From CAVOHU01 sp963843385 (GTDB taxonomy: Bacteria > Acidobacteriota > Vicinamibacteria > Vicinamibacterales > JAKQTR01), in NCBI GenBank assembly GCA_963843385.1, contig CAWJJY010000003.1, positions 248,001-312,000 on the forward strand: a stretch of DNA of 64,000 bases, read 5' to 3'. Every line of letters begins with the position of its first letter. The stretch's first letter is position 1. The notes beneath the pieces were generated by a model. That model was not told the origin of the DNA and searched no databases. It was given only the letters and a program-made list of their open reading frames with translations. Of this stretch, positions 55,998 through 64,000 are shown in pieces. Made by a program: the position numbers and the translations under genes.

Positions 55998-58235
55998 ATG
56001 ACCCGACTGGGATGGGGCCTCGCGGTGGTTGCTGCCGTCATCGCCACACCGGCTTTCGCACAACAGCCATCGATCCAGATCCTCTCGGCCGCTCAGATCA
56101 CGACCGCTGACGATTCGAGGCTTGCGGGCCAGCATCGCCTCGAGCCGGATCTCGGCGTGCGGCTCTTCGATCCGGCCTCGCGGTTCGGTTCGCTTCAGAT
56201 CGAGGCCAATCTCACGCGCCGCAACGATCAGATCGTCATCGGCCGTGGTGTGCTCCGCATCGAGAAGGTGGTGCTCGCGGGCCTGACCTGGTCCTTCGGC
56301 GCGGGCGACGTCTGGACGCCGCCAATCATGCCCGACTTCTCCTTCGCCAACCTGTTCGCGCCGCCGGTGACCTTCAGGGGCGTGTCGGTGTCCGGCAGAA
56401 ACAAGCAGACCAGCGTCCTTGCGACGGCAGGCCGCGTCACCGCGCAGCGAAACATCTTCGGCACCGACAGTCTCGACACCGGCCAGACTCTCTTCCAGGC
56501 GTCGTTCGCGCATCGGCCGACCGACCGGGTCGAGTTCTTTGCTCTCGGCTCGCGCGTCAGCGGGAGCACCCTCAAGCTCTACACCCCGGTGGTCGACACG
56601 AGCACGGATCTGGGCGCGGGCATCAGGTTTCAGCCGGCGTTGAGCTGGCAGCTCGCCGCCGAGGCGGGGTACACGGTGTTTCAGCGGCATGGGGCGCCCG
56701 ACAGCGAGCATGCGCCGTCGTGGCTGGTCGGCGCTTCGTGGACCGGCGCGCGCGGCTGGTTCCAGTTCAACGCGCAACGCTTCTCGATCGGCCGCTACCC
56801 GGTCGTCAACTATCCGTACATCGATCGGACCGGGCTGTTTGCCCAGGGGGAGCTGGACCTCGGCGGTGGCGCCCGCGTCTTTGCGGGCGGCGAAGCGGCG
56901 AAGAGCAACCTGGACCAGCCAGCGTCCGTCCTGGCCCAGACCGGGATTCCGCCGGGAACGACAGGGAGAGCGTTCGGGGGAGCCCGCGTACGTGTGACGC
57001 CACAGACGTTGTTGAGTCTGAGGCTAGAAGGAGGCAACCGTACGATTCGCCCATCCGGGTTCGGCCCGGGGTTCGACAGCGACACGGGCACGATCACGGC
57101 CGAATGGCACGGCGCGTTCGGGAGGACCAGCGGGTTCGCCCGATACGAGCGGCGCAGCAACGTGGACGCGGAGAACACCGACAGCAGCTTCACCCAGCAC
57201 GACGCGTCCGCGCAGGCGTACGTCTCGCTCCAAGGCAACCGCCAGCTCTTCGCGCTGGTTCTCTTCTCGAGACGTGCCGATCGAAGCGGTGCCGGCCAGA
57301 CGCTCTGGCAGGCCGGCGGCGGCGCACAGCTGCCCGTGAAACAGCTCTACCTGCGGTTCGAAGCGACCGCGGGTCGCACGCTCGACTGGCTGACGGATGC
57401 AGCCTCCAACCGGCAGGCACTGACCGTCGGCTTGTCGGGCCAGGTCGCGCGCAGGACCTTCCTCTCGGTCGATTGCTATGTCGAGCGGTCTCCGCTCATC
57501 GGGTCAACCGGAAGCCCATGGGTCACCCGAACCATGGTGCGCCTGACGAAGGAGTTCACCTACGGCACTTCGCGGGCCCCGAGGCTGCCCGGCGAGCCGC
57601 CGCGCGGAGGACCCGCGGGAAGCGTTCGCGGTATCGTGTTCGTCGACTGGAACGACAACGGCATGCGGGACGCAGACGAAGAGGGGATCGGTGAGGTCGG
57701 CGTCGTCCTCGACCGGGAACGTCTGCAGTCGGGCGCTGACGGCCGCTTCGCGTTCGACGCCGTGCCGGTCGGGCCACGGGCGCTGTCTCTGGATGCCGGC
57801 ACCATCCCGGCTGACTTCGACCTGCCGAATGATGCGCGACGCGAGGTGGGCATCATCAAGGGACACACAACAGATGTCGAATTCGCGCTGTCGCCGGTCG
57901 GGACGATCCAGGGCGCGATCTACAACGATGTGGACGGCGACGGTCAGCTCGGTCCCGGCGATCTGCCGATCCCGAGCGCGGTGCTGGTCCTCGACGACGG
58001 CGCCCGGACCGAGCTCGTGCGGGACGGACGATTCCGCTTCGAAAGCGTGAGAGTCGGGTCCCATCGACTCACCGTGCTCCAGGACTCCCTGCCCCAGGAC
58101 ACGCAGCTGGTCGGCTCGCCGACGCTCGACGTCCAGCTGTCGCGCGGGCACAGCCAGGCGCAGGTGACCTGCCTCGTCAAGGTCGAGAAGCGGCCGGAGA
58201 TTCGAAAGGTGTTCCCGCCGAAGAAAGTGGAGTGA
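55998..58235 (+). CDS. Outer-membrane beta-barrel protein with two C-terminal SdrD/CNA-B-like domains (usher-like role proposed)
   Basis: The protein has 745 residues. The signal peptide (MTRLGWGLAVVAAVIATPAF) is followed by about 510 residues of alternating amphipathic strands typical of a large outer-membrane barrel (FRGVSVSGRNKQTSVLATAG, QPALSWQLAAEAGYTVFQRH, RVFAGGEAAKSNLD). Two prealbumin-like domains follow: about 543-632 with VDWNDNGMRDADEEGIGEVG, and about 635-715 with NDVDGDGQLGPGDLPIPSAV. Both carry Asp-rich calcium-type loops and the GRFAFDAVPVG / GRFRFESVRVG core. It ends KVFPPKKVE, so no C-terminal Phe beta-signal. No classical FimD/PapC signature was recognised. Downstream of a chaperone and subunits, it could be the export pore or cell-surface anchor. 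Confidence 0.65.
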   Translation: MTRLGWGLAVVAAVIATPAFAQQPSIQILSAAQITTADDSRLAGQHRLEPDLGVRLFDPASRFGSLQIEANLTRRNDQIVIGRGVLRIEKVVLAGLTWSFGAGDVWTPPIMPDFSFANLFAPPVTFRGVSVSGRNKQTSVLATAGRVTAQRNIFGTDSLDTGQTLFQASFAHRPTDRVEFFALGSRVSGSTLKLYTPVVDTSTDLGAGIRFQPALSWQLAAEAGYTVFQRHGAPDSEHAPSWLVGASWTGARGWFQFNAQRFSIGRYPVVNYPYIDRTGLFAQGELDLGGGARVFAGGEAAKSNLDQPASVLAQTGIPPGTTGRAFGGARVRVTPQTLLSLRLEGGNRTIRPSGFGPGFDSDTGTITAEWHGAFGRTSGFARYERRSNVDAENTDSSFTQHDASAQAYVSLQGNRQLFALVLFSRRADRSGAGQTLWQAGGGAQLPVKQLYLRFEATAGRTLDWLTDAASNRQALTVGLSGQVARRTFLSVDCYVERSPLIGSTGSPWVTRTMVRLTKEFTYGTSRAPRLPGEPPRGGPAGSVRGIVFVDWNDNGMRDADEEGIGEVGVVLDRERLQSGADGRFAFDAVPVGPRALSLDAGTIPADFDLPNDARREVGIIKGHTTDVEFALSPVGTIQGAIYNDVDGDGQLGPGDLPIPSAVLVLDDGARTELVRDGRFRFESVRVGSHRLTVLQDSLPQDTQLVGSPTLDVQLSRGHSQAQVTCLVKVEKRPEIRKVFPPKKVE

Positions 58236-58253
58236 GTCGGCTGGCGCGAGGAG

Positions 58254-58757
58254 TCAGGGCGTGGAGAGCACGAAACGCAAGGGGATGATCGTCTCCGAGG
58301 CGGGTCCCTGACCGCGCAGCGTGAACACCAGACGCCCGCTTCGCCGGCCGCTGCCCTGCCAGCGCGCGGCAATCTCGGGGGCGGTTCGAAGCACACCCGC
58401 CGTCGCGCCGGCGCCGTCCCCCGCAAACTCGATTTCCGTCGCGCCGTCGGCAGGGCCCCCGCCAGACGCGTCAAGGTCGCGCTGCGCCTCGACGGTCAGC
58501 ACGACGTCGCCGCCGGTGTGGGTGCGTGCCGACGCCAGGTACTCCACGCTGCCGATCGTCATCGCCCCGTTCTCACCGGGTCGCCGTGCCTCGATGCGAA
58601 GCTCGGTCGTCGAGAGGCGCAGCGACGTCGACATTCCGACTGTCGCGCCAAAGTGAATCGTCGCGACGGCCTGATCGGCGCCCTCGAGCAGGACAGGGAA
58701 CGCCGCGGTCAGGACGGCGGCAGTCAGGATGACGCAGCGCTGCACACAACGTGTCAT
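58254..58757 (-). CDS. Divergent, reversed member of the small exported subunit family (paralogue 6)
   Basis: The protein has 167 residues. ATG 58757 is followed by a signal peptide (MTRCVQRCVILTAAVLTAAF...EGA). The mature part keeps the pattern weakly: VATIHFGATVGMSTSLRLS, HTGGDVVLTVEAQRDLDASG, WQGSGRRSGRLVFTL and the C-terminal FVLSTP. It has lost the ADPD and NSW motifs. It is convergent with the barrel gene (18-nt gap). It may be a minor, initiator or regulatory subunit, or a relic. Membership is inferred by pattern, not alignment scores. Confidence 0.55.
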   Translation of the reverse strand: MTRCVQRCVILTAAVLTAAFPVLLEGADQAVATIHFGATVGMSTSLRLSTTELRIEARRPGENGAMTIGSVEYLASARTHTGGDVVLTVEAQRDLDASGGGPADGATEIEFAGDGAGATAGVLRTAPEIAARWQGSGRRSGRLVFTLRGQGPASETIIPLRFVLSTP

Positions 58758-59010
58758 ACGGCTGCCTGTAATGCTAGGTTCGGGCCACATTTTCGGCAAC
58801 GTCACGAGCGACAGCCGGCGACAGGACTCGTGAGGACATCAACGGACTAAACTGTAGGAATACAGGGCTTTATGGCCGTTTCCCTCCGAGGCTCGGCGGC
58901 TGGCGACAAGGGGCTCTGTGGTAGCATGAGGGGTTGGGCGACCCGATCCGCACACCGCCTGTGGCTGGTCCGCACACGTGCAGGGGTCGGGAGGCCCGAA
59001 ACGACGCGGC

Positions 59011-61080
59011 ATGATCCAGCTCACCTCCCTGACGAAGACCTTCGGCGCTCGCACCCTGTTCGAGAAGGTGACCTGGCAGGTCGCGGATCGCGAATGCGTG
59101 GGCCTTTGCGGCCCGAACGGCGCGGGCAAGACGACACTGCTGCGGATCCTCGCCGGCCTCGACGAGGCGGACGAAGGGAACATCGTCAAGCCCTCCGGGA
59201 CCAGGGTCGGCTATCTGCCGCAGGACGGCCTGACGCATTCCGGCAGGTCCCTGTACGACGAGGCCGGTCTGGCGTTCCAGTGGCTGCTGGATCTGAAGGC
59301 CGAGATGCACGACATCGAGGACCGGCTGGGGGACGCGTCAGTGCCCGAGACGGCCCACGAGGATCTGCTGCACCGCTACAGCGACATCCAGGATCGATTC
59401 CGGCTGAACGACGGCTACGCGATCGACCTGCGGATCGACACGGTGCTGCGCGGGTTGGGATTCAAGACGGCGGATTACGCGCGCCAGACCGAGACGTTCT
59501 CGGGCGGATGGCAGATGCGAATCGCGCTGGCGAAGCTGCTCCTGTCGAGGCCCGACCTTCTGCTGCTCGACGAGCCGACGAACCACCTGGACCTGGACGC
59601 CCGCAACTGGCTGGAAGAGTACCTGCACGAGTACCCGCACGCCGTGATCCTGGTCTCGCACGATCGGTTCTTCCTCGACGCGGTGGTCGATCGGATCAGT
59701 GAAATCTATCTGCGGACGCTCACCGACTACGCCTGCAACTACAGCAAGTACCTCGTCGAGCGGGACGAGAAGGTGGCACGGGTTCGCGAGGCCAAGCGCC
59801 AGCAGGACGAGGAGGTCGCCCGCGTCAAGATGTTCATCGACCGGTTCAGGTACCAGGCGACCAAGGCGGCGCAGGTGCAGAGCCGGGTCAAGATGCTCGA
59901 GAAGGTCGTCCCGATCGAAGTGCCCCCGGAGCGCAAGCGCGTCCACTTCACGTTTCCGACCTCGCAGAAGAGCGGCCGCCTCGTGCTCGAGCTCAAAGGC
60001 GTGCACAAGGCCTACGGCGAGGTCCGGGTGTTCGATGGTATCGACGTGCACATCGAGCGGGGCGACCGGATTGCGCTCGTCGGCCCGAACGGCACGGGCA
60101 AGTCCACGCTCATGAGGCTGCTCTCAGGGGTCGAGCCCCCCGATTCGGGCACGCGCACGCTCGGCCACCAGGTGGTGATGCAGTACTTTGCGCAGGACGA
60201 GGCGACGAGACTGGACCCGGACCTGACCGTCTACGAAACGCTGTCGTCGGGCTCGCCGGTTCATATGGTGCCGGCCATCCGGAACATCCTCGGCGGCTTT
60301 CTGTTTTCGGGCGACGACGTGTACAAGCGGGCGGCAGTCCTGTCGGGAGGCGAGCGCACGCGCCTGGCCGTGGCTCGCATGCTGCTTCGGCCGTCCAACA
60401 CCCTCCTGCTCGACGAGCCGACCAATCATCTCGATCTCGACTCGAAGGACGTGCTGCTCGACGCGTTGATGGATTACGGGGGCACGCTCATCGTGGTGTC
60501 GCACGACCGGTACTTCATCGACAGGCTCGCCACGAAGATCGTCGAGGTTGGCGGCGGGCAGGCCCTGCTCTATCCCGGGACCTACGAGGAATTCCACTGG
60601 AAGAAGGAACACGCGGACCAAGCTGGCCCGGCGACGACATCATCACGGGGCACGACTCCACCCGGCGGCGCACAGTCCCCCACGCCGGGCGTCCGACGAC
60701 CCGCGCCGCCAGCCCACGCCGGCGCCGCGTCGTCCAGGGCCGCCGCACCGGCAACCGATCAGGCCGCCGCGGAGCGAGCCGCCGAGCGCGAATCCCGGAA
60801 GCGTGCCGACGCCGAGTTGCGCAAGCAGCAGCGGGCGCGCAAGGGGCTCCTCGATCGCATCTCGGCACTCGAAACCCGGATCGCCGACCGTGAGGCCGCG
60901 ATCAAGGAAATCGAGGCGACGATGTCGGCGCCAGGATTCTACGAGAACCGCGAGGCGAGCAAGCCGATCATCGATCGCCACCAGGCGTTGATGTGGGAGG
61001 TGGGGGAACTGATGAATCAGTGGGAGGCGCTGCAGGCCCACGAGGCCGAGGTTCCTCGAGGGGAGCGCGCGAACAGGTAG
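59011..61080 (+). CDS. ABC-F family ATPase (ribosome-associated type)
   Basis: The protein has 689 residues. Two ABC domains: Walker A GPNGAGKTTLL and GPNGTGKSTLMR, signature FSGGWQMRIALAKLLL and LSGGERTRLAVARMLL, and Walker B LLLLDEPTNHLDLD twice. They are joined by the ABC-F linker with KAAQVQSRVKMLEK. No membrane segments. The C-terminal tail has a Pro/Ala-rich region, then a charged coiled coil (about 590-689) like Uup-type proteins. ABC-F proteins work on the ribosome (stalling, antibiotic protection) or on branched DNA for Uup. ATG 59011 was chosen at the start of the conserved MIQLTSLTKTFG. Confidence 0.93.
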   Translation: MIQLTSLTKTFGARTLFEKVTWQVADRECVGLCGPNGAGKTTLLRILAGLDEADEGNIVKPSGTRVGYLPQDGLTHSGRSLYDEAGLAFQWLLDLKAEMHDIEDRLGDASVPETAHEDLLHRYSDIQDRFRLNDGYAIDLRIDTVLRGLGFKTADYARQTETFSGGWQMRIALAKLLLSRPDLLLLDEPTNHLDLDARNWLEEYLHEYPHAVILVSHDRFFLDAVVDRISEIYLRTLTDYACNYSKYLVERDEKVARVREAKRQQDEEVARVKMFIDRFRYQATKAAQVQSRVKMLEKVVPIEVPPERKRVHFTFPTSQKSGRLVLELKGVHKAYGEVRVFDGIDVHIERGDRIALVGPNGTGKSTLMRLLSGVEPPDSGTRTLGHQVVMQYFAQDEATRLDPDLTVYETLSSGSPVHMVPAIRNILGGFLFSGDDVYKRAAVLSGGERTRLAVARMLLRPSNTLLLDEPTNHLDLDSKDVLLDALMDYGGTLIVVSHDRYFIDRLATKIVEVGGGQALLYPGTYEEFHWKKEHADQAGPATTSSRGTTPPGGAQSPTPGVRRPAPPAHAGAASSRAAAPATDQAAAERAAERESRKRADAELRKQQRARKGLLDRISALETRIADREAAIKEIEATMSAPGFYENREASKPIIDRHQALMWEVGELMNQWEALQAHEAEVPRGERANR

Positions 61081-61104
61081 CCGCCGGCGGCGGACGGTCG
61101 CCCG

Positions 61105-62439
61105 ATGTCCAACATGAAGCTCGCGTGCCGGATCGGACTCGTTCTGGCAGTCCTGTGGCCGGTCGCCGGGGCGTCCCGGTCGGCCAGGACCCAGTCCGTT
61201 GCGCTCGCGCTCCCGACGGTGCCGCAACTCGCCTGGCACGACCTCGAGGTGGGAATGTTCATCCACCTTGCCCCTCAAACGTGGCAGGACTCTGAGAACG
61301 ACGGCCTGACCACCCCGCTCGAGGCCATGAATCCGGACAAGCTCGACACCGACGCGTGGGTTCGTGTGGCGGAGTCGATGGGCGCGAGGTACATCGTCTT
61401 CGTGGCGAAGCACGAAGGCGGCTTCTGCTGGTGGCAGACCGCAACGACCGACTTCGGCGTGCGCACCATCCCGTGGCGGGAAGGTCGGGGTGACGTGCTG
61501 GCCGACCTCTCGGCGTCCTGCCGGAAGCGAGGCATGAAACTCGGCGTCTACCTCTCGCCGCAGGATCGAAAACACGCGATCGGTGTCGGCGGGCGCGCTC
61601 GCGACCCGGAACGCCAGGGCGAGTACGAGAAGCTGTTCCGGCAGCAGCTGACCGAGGTGCTCTCGCGCTACGGTGAGATGGCCGAGGTCTGGTTCGACGG
61701 CAACCTGGTGTTCGACGTGGGCGACATCCTCTCGGCCCATGCTCCCAACGCGGTCGTGTTCCAGGGCCCGCAGGCGTCGATTCGCTGGGTCGGGAACGAG
61801 GACGGAATCGCACCGTACCCCGCCTGGAATGCCGTTCGTTACCCGAAACCGAGCCCGAAGTGGGGCGATTACACGACGGCCGACAGCGACCCGGACGGCA
61901 ACCGGTGGTTGCCAATCGAGTGTGATGCCCGGATCCGGTCGACGTGGTTCTGGCGCAGCGACAACCTGCACACGCTGAAGAGCCTCGATCAGCTGATGAG
62001 CATGTACGACCGGAGCGTCGGGCACGGCGCCGTGCTCTTGCTCAATCTCGCCCCCGATCGCACGGGCGCCATCCCGGATGCGGATGCACGACGTGCGGCC
62101 GAATTCGGGGCGGAGATTCACCGGCGCCTCGGATCGCCGCTCGGCGACACGCGCGGGTCGGGCCGCGACCTCATCCTGTCGCTGTCAGAGCCGGCGGTGG
62201 TCGATCGCGTCGTGCTGATGGAAGATATCGCCCAAGGCGAGCGCGTGCGGAGCTACGTGGTCGATGCTCGCGTCGATGGGGCCTGGGAACGGGTCGCCTC
62301 CGGTTCGGCGATCGGTCACAAGAAGATCGACCGCATCCCGCCGACTCGGCTCGACTCGCTCCGCCTCCACGTCGTCGACGCCGTCGACCAGCCTCAGATC
62401 CGGTCCCTCGCGGCGTTCGGGCCGGGCGGTCCGCTGTAG
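61105..62439 (+). CDS. Exported alpha-L-fucosidase (GH29 type)
   Basis: The protein has 444 residues. A signal peptide is followed by the GH29 barrel: WHDLEVGMFIHLAPQTW, ARYIVFVAKHEGGFCWWQT, KLGVYLSPQDRKHAIG and the catalytic nucleophile Asp198 in AEVWFDGN. A C-terminal beta domain (LILSLSEPAVVDRVVLMEDI) resembles the F5/8-type end of fucosidases. It would release fucose from glycans outside the cytoplasm. It lies 24 nt after the ABC-F gene; the starts at 61105 and 61114 are both possible. Confidence 0.9.
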   Translation: MSNMKLACRIGLVLAVLWPVAGASRSARTQSVALALPTVPQLAWHDLEVGMFIHLAPQTWQDSENDGLTTPLEAMNPDKLDTDAWVRVAESMGARYIVFVAKHEGGFCWWQTATTDFGVRTIPWREGRGDVLADLSASCRKRGMKLGVYLSPQDRKHAIGVGGRARDPERQGEYEKLFRQQLTEVLSRYGEMAEVWFDGNLVFDVGDILSAHAPNAVVFQGPQASIRWVGNEDGIAPYPAWNAVRYPKPSPKWGDYTTADSDPDGNRWLPIECDARIRSTWFWRSDNLHTLKSLDQLMSMYDRSVGHGAVLLLNLAPDRTGAIPDADARRAAEFGAEIHRRLGSPLGDTRGSGRDLILSLSEPAVVDRVVLMEDIAQGERVRSYVVDARVDGAWERVASGSAIGHKKIDRIPPTRLDSLRLHVVDAVDQPQIRSLAAFGPGGPL

Positions 62440-62521
62440 CGCTCCCGGTTGCAGATTCGTGTATCTCCGCTAGTCCAGCGGGTGACCGGGCGTCAGGCAC
62501 CTGGATGGCCCGCGGACGCGC

Positions 62522-62569
62522 GGAGCCCCTCGACATGCTCGGGGCTCCCTGAGCGGTGGTTGAAGGGAG
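62522..62569. repeat. REP-like palindromic element
   Basis: GGAGCCCC (62522-62529) pairs with GGGGCTCC (62541-62548), and an outer partial pairing CCCTCGAC-like/GTTGAAGGG surrounds it. It lies in the 297-nt gap between the convergent fucosidase and DUF2891 genes. It looks like an extragenic palindrome and may also act as a terminator. The rest of the gap holds nothing recognised. Confidence 0.45.
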
Positions 62570-62736
62570 CAAGCGGGAGTCGTCGGCGAGACCAGACGCC
62601 GTGGCACTCGCGAGCATCATCCGCGCGTCGACGCGCCAGACGGCGAGGCAGAGACATGTCCGCGGCGCCGGCCAGTGTGCCTGATGCCCGGGCAGGACCC
62701 GCTGGGATTCTACGAACGGCGATCGCAGCCTCTCTG

Positions 62737-63849
62737 CTATTTCGCGTCTCCGGCCACGCCACGCGAGGTCGACAGATACACCGCGAAGCTCCCCAGCCAG
62801 TGGCCGCCTTCGTAGTGTTCGCCGGTGACCGCCTTCAGTCCCGCCTCGCGGTGCTTCGATGCGATGGCCTGCAGCGACGCGCGGCGCGGGTCGGCGGGCG
62901 GGAGTCCCGCGATGATCCCGTCCAGCATCCACGCGCGGCTGAGGTTCAGCCCGTCCAGGTGCGCCAGCTTCGGATCGCTCGGGTCGGTCACGACGGCCGG
63001 CTCGATCCACCGGGACGACCCGTCGGTCGGGATGCCGGGCAGGAAGGTCCGCAGCCAATCGGCGAATCGCGGCTGTGGAAGCACCCGCCGCATCAGGTCG
63101 GCCTCCGCAACGCAGGGTGACAGGAAATCCTGGCCTGACGGCTCGTAGGCGATCGGGCAGTCCTTGTCGTTGGCGTAGAACTCCTCGATCTTCCTGATGA
63201 GCAAGTCGGCAGTGGCCTGATCGCTCGAGGTTCTCGCCCAATCGAGAATCAGCCCGAAGGAGAACGCCGTCTGGTCGTGCTCGCCGATGCGGATGGGACG
63301 TGCGAGCTTCGGCAGCCAGTCCTTCAGGCGCGCGACCGCGGCGTCCTCCAGCGGGCGCAGCGTTGCGGCCCAGGTGCGCGCCCGAGCATCGTCCCATTCC
63401 CGAAGTTCTGCGCCAAGCTGAAGCAGCCAGGCCAGTCCGTATGGCCGCTCGAAGCTGGCCCGGCCGGCCCCGTTCATGTAGGCGACCTCGGCCGTGATGT
63501 TCGCCGGCGTGAGACTTTGGCCGATCGCGTCCAGCGCGGGCTTCGCGAAGGGCGCTCGCGGGAATGTCCTGACCAGGCGCACCAGCAGCCAGTGCCCGTG
63601 CACCGACGAGTGCCAGTCGTAGCAGCCGTAGAACGCCGGCGTCAGCAGGTGCGGCGGCTTCACGTCCGCCTCGCTGTTCAGCACATGAGCGATCTTGTTG
63701 GGGTACTCCTGGTGGGCGCACGCGAGGGCGAGGTTGGCGAATCGCGTGGCCGACGCTGCGTCGAACCCCGCCGGGGCCTGCGCCGACAACACGTTCCCGG
63801 CCGTCGAGACGCACGCCAGGGCTCCTGCGATGGCACCGATCCACTTCAT
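62737..63849 (-). CDS. Exported DUF2891-family protein
   Basis: The protein has 370 residues. ATG 63849 follows AAGGAGG; the signal peptide ends GNVLSAQAPAG. The body carries DUF2891 features: NLALACAHQEYPNKIAHVLN, HLLTPAFYGCYDWHSSVHGH, RPYGLAWLLQLGAELREWDD, EPSGQDFLSPCVAEADLMRR and, at the C-end, EHYEGGHWLGSFAVYLST. The many conserved His, Trp and Asp residues suggest an alpha/alpha-barrel enzyme, perhaps carbohydrate-active; no activity is established. Its start overlaps the stop of the gene before it (ATGA). Confidence 0.85.
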   Translation of the reverse strand: MKWIGAIAGALACVSTAGNVLSAQAPAGFDAASATRFANLALACAHQEYPNKIAHVLNSEADVKPPHLLTPAFYGCYDWHSSVHGHWLLVRLVRTFPRAPFAKPALDAIGQSLTPANITAEVAYMNGAGRASFERPYGLAWLLQLGAELREWDDARARTWAATLRPLEDAAVARLKDWLPKLARPIRIGEHDQTAFSFGLILDWARTSSDQATADLLIRKIEEFYANDKDCPIAYEPSGQDFLSPCVAEADLMRRVLPQPRFADWLRTFLPGIPTDGSSRWIEPAVVTDPSDPKLAHLDGLNLSRAWMLDGIIAGLPPADPRRASLQAIASKHREAGLKAVTGEHYEGGHWLGSFAVYLSTSRGVAGDAK

Positions 63850-64000
63850 GGACGATCCTCCTTCTGCACACCCGAGACCGCTCTGAACAGGACGCCCGGT
63901 GGGAGTCGCTGCCTGGCGAACCCCGGGCCACTCCATCCCGCCTCGAGCTCGAACCCGCCTGACTGTTCGAACATGGCAACAGTGATCGAGTGCAGCCCGG
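63846..64000 (-). CDS. C-terminal end of a PA14-like domain protein (truncated by window edge)
   Basis: The last about 51 residues of a gene entering from the right edge: GLHSITVAMFEQSGGFELEA, then GWSGPGFARQRLPPGVLF, ending VQKEDRP. The GLHxITVxxFE...GxxLExxWxGPGxxRQ pattern matches the final strands of PA14-type carbohydrate-binding domains. The TGA overlaps the DUF2891 ATG by 4 nt (ATGA), so the two are coupled. The parent enzyme lies outside the window. Confidence 0.65.
   Translation of the reverse strand, partial: GLHSITVAMFEQSGGFELEAGWSGPGFARQRLPPGVLFRAVSGVQKEDRP

Overview
This 64 kb window is high-GC bacterial chromosome. It most likely comes from an Acidobacteriota of the Vicinamibacteria type. 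The reasons are the large exported peptidases carrying Gly/Arg-rich low-complexity inserts (S9, tricorn-like, M14), a sortilin-type BNR propeller protein, an isoquinoline-oxidoreductase-like molybdoenzyme, a B12-dependent ribonucleotide reductase and CGKQGP-type lipoproteins. No rRNA, tRNA, CRISPR array or insertion sequence was seen. The taxonomic call is an inference from gene content.

Layout. 1-19 kb: the start of a YprA/Hrq1-like helicase (cut by the left edge), an S9 peptidase, a ribbon-helix-helix/PIN toxin-antitoxin pair, a sortilin-like protein, a two-subunit molybdenum hydroxylase, a tricorn-like protease, an M14 carboxypeptidase and an SDR reductase. 19.7-25.3 kb: an alpha/beta hydrolase, a small membrane protein, nrdJ with two NrdR-type boxes far upstream, and a CPBP membrane protease. 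25.3-38.5 kb, all on the minus strand: an FAH-family enzyme, a fructose-6-phosphate-aldolase-like protein and acyl-CoA carboxylase subunits, running tightly into a TamB / multi-POTRA BamA-like / SurA-like outer-membrane assembly set. 38.6-42 kb: hslV-hslU and a translationally coupled LptM-like lipoprotein. 42-48.7 kb: a PEGA surface protein, an amino-acid permease, pcm, a lipoprotein, and an ECF sigma / anti-sigma pair followed by an exported protein whose frame is broken near its end.

48.9-58.8 kb is the most unusual part. A soluble histidine kinase and an excisionase-HTH/receiver fusion are followed by a second, stand-alone copy of the same HTH. Next come five plus-strand paralogous small exported beta-rich proteins, a PapD-like two-domain chaperone, and a 745-residue outer-membrane-type protein ending in two SdrD/CNA-B-like domains. 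A sixth, divergent paralogue lies convergently at the end. I read this as a possible non-canonical chaperone/usher-like surface-fibre system. Its putative promoters at the HTH gene and at the second subunit share a 12-bp spacer motif. Two subunit genes are preceded by short leader ORFs with good ribosome binding sites.

59-64 kb: an ABC-F ATPase, a GH29-type fucosidase, a DUF2891 protein and the 3' end of a PA14-like gene cut by the right edge. Short heptamer repeats are scattered in at least three intergenic regions (19.75, 35.2-35.4 and 45.6 kb).
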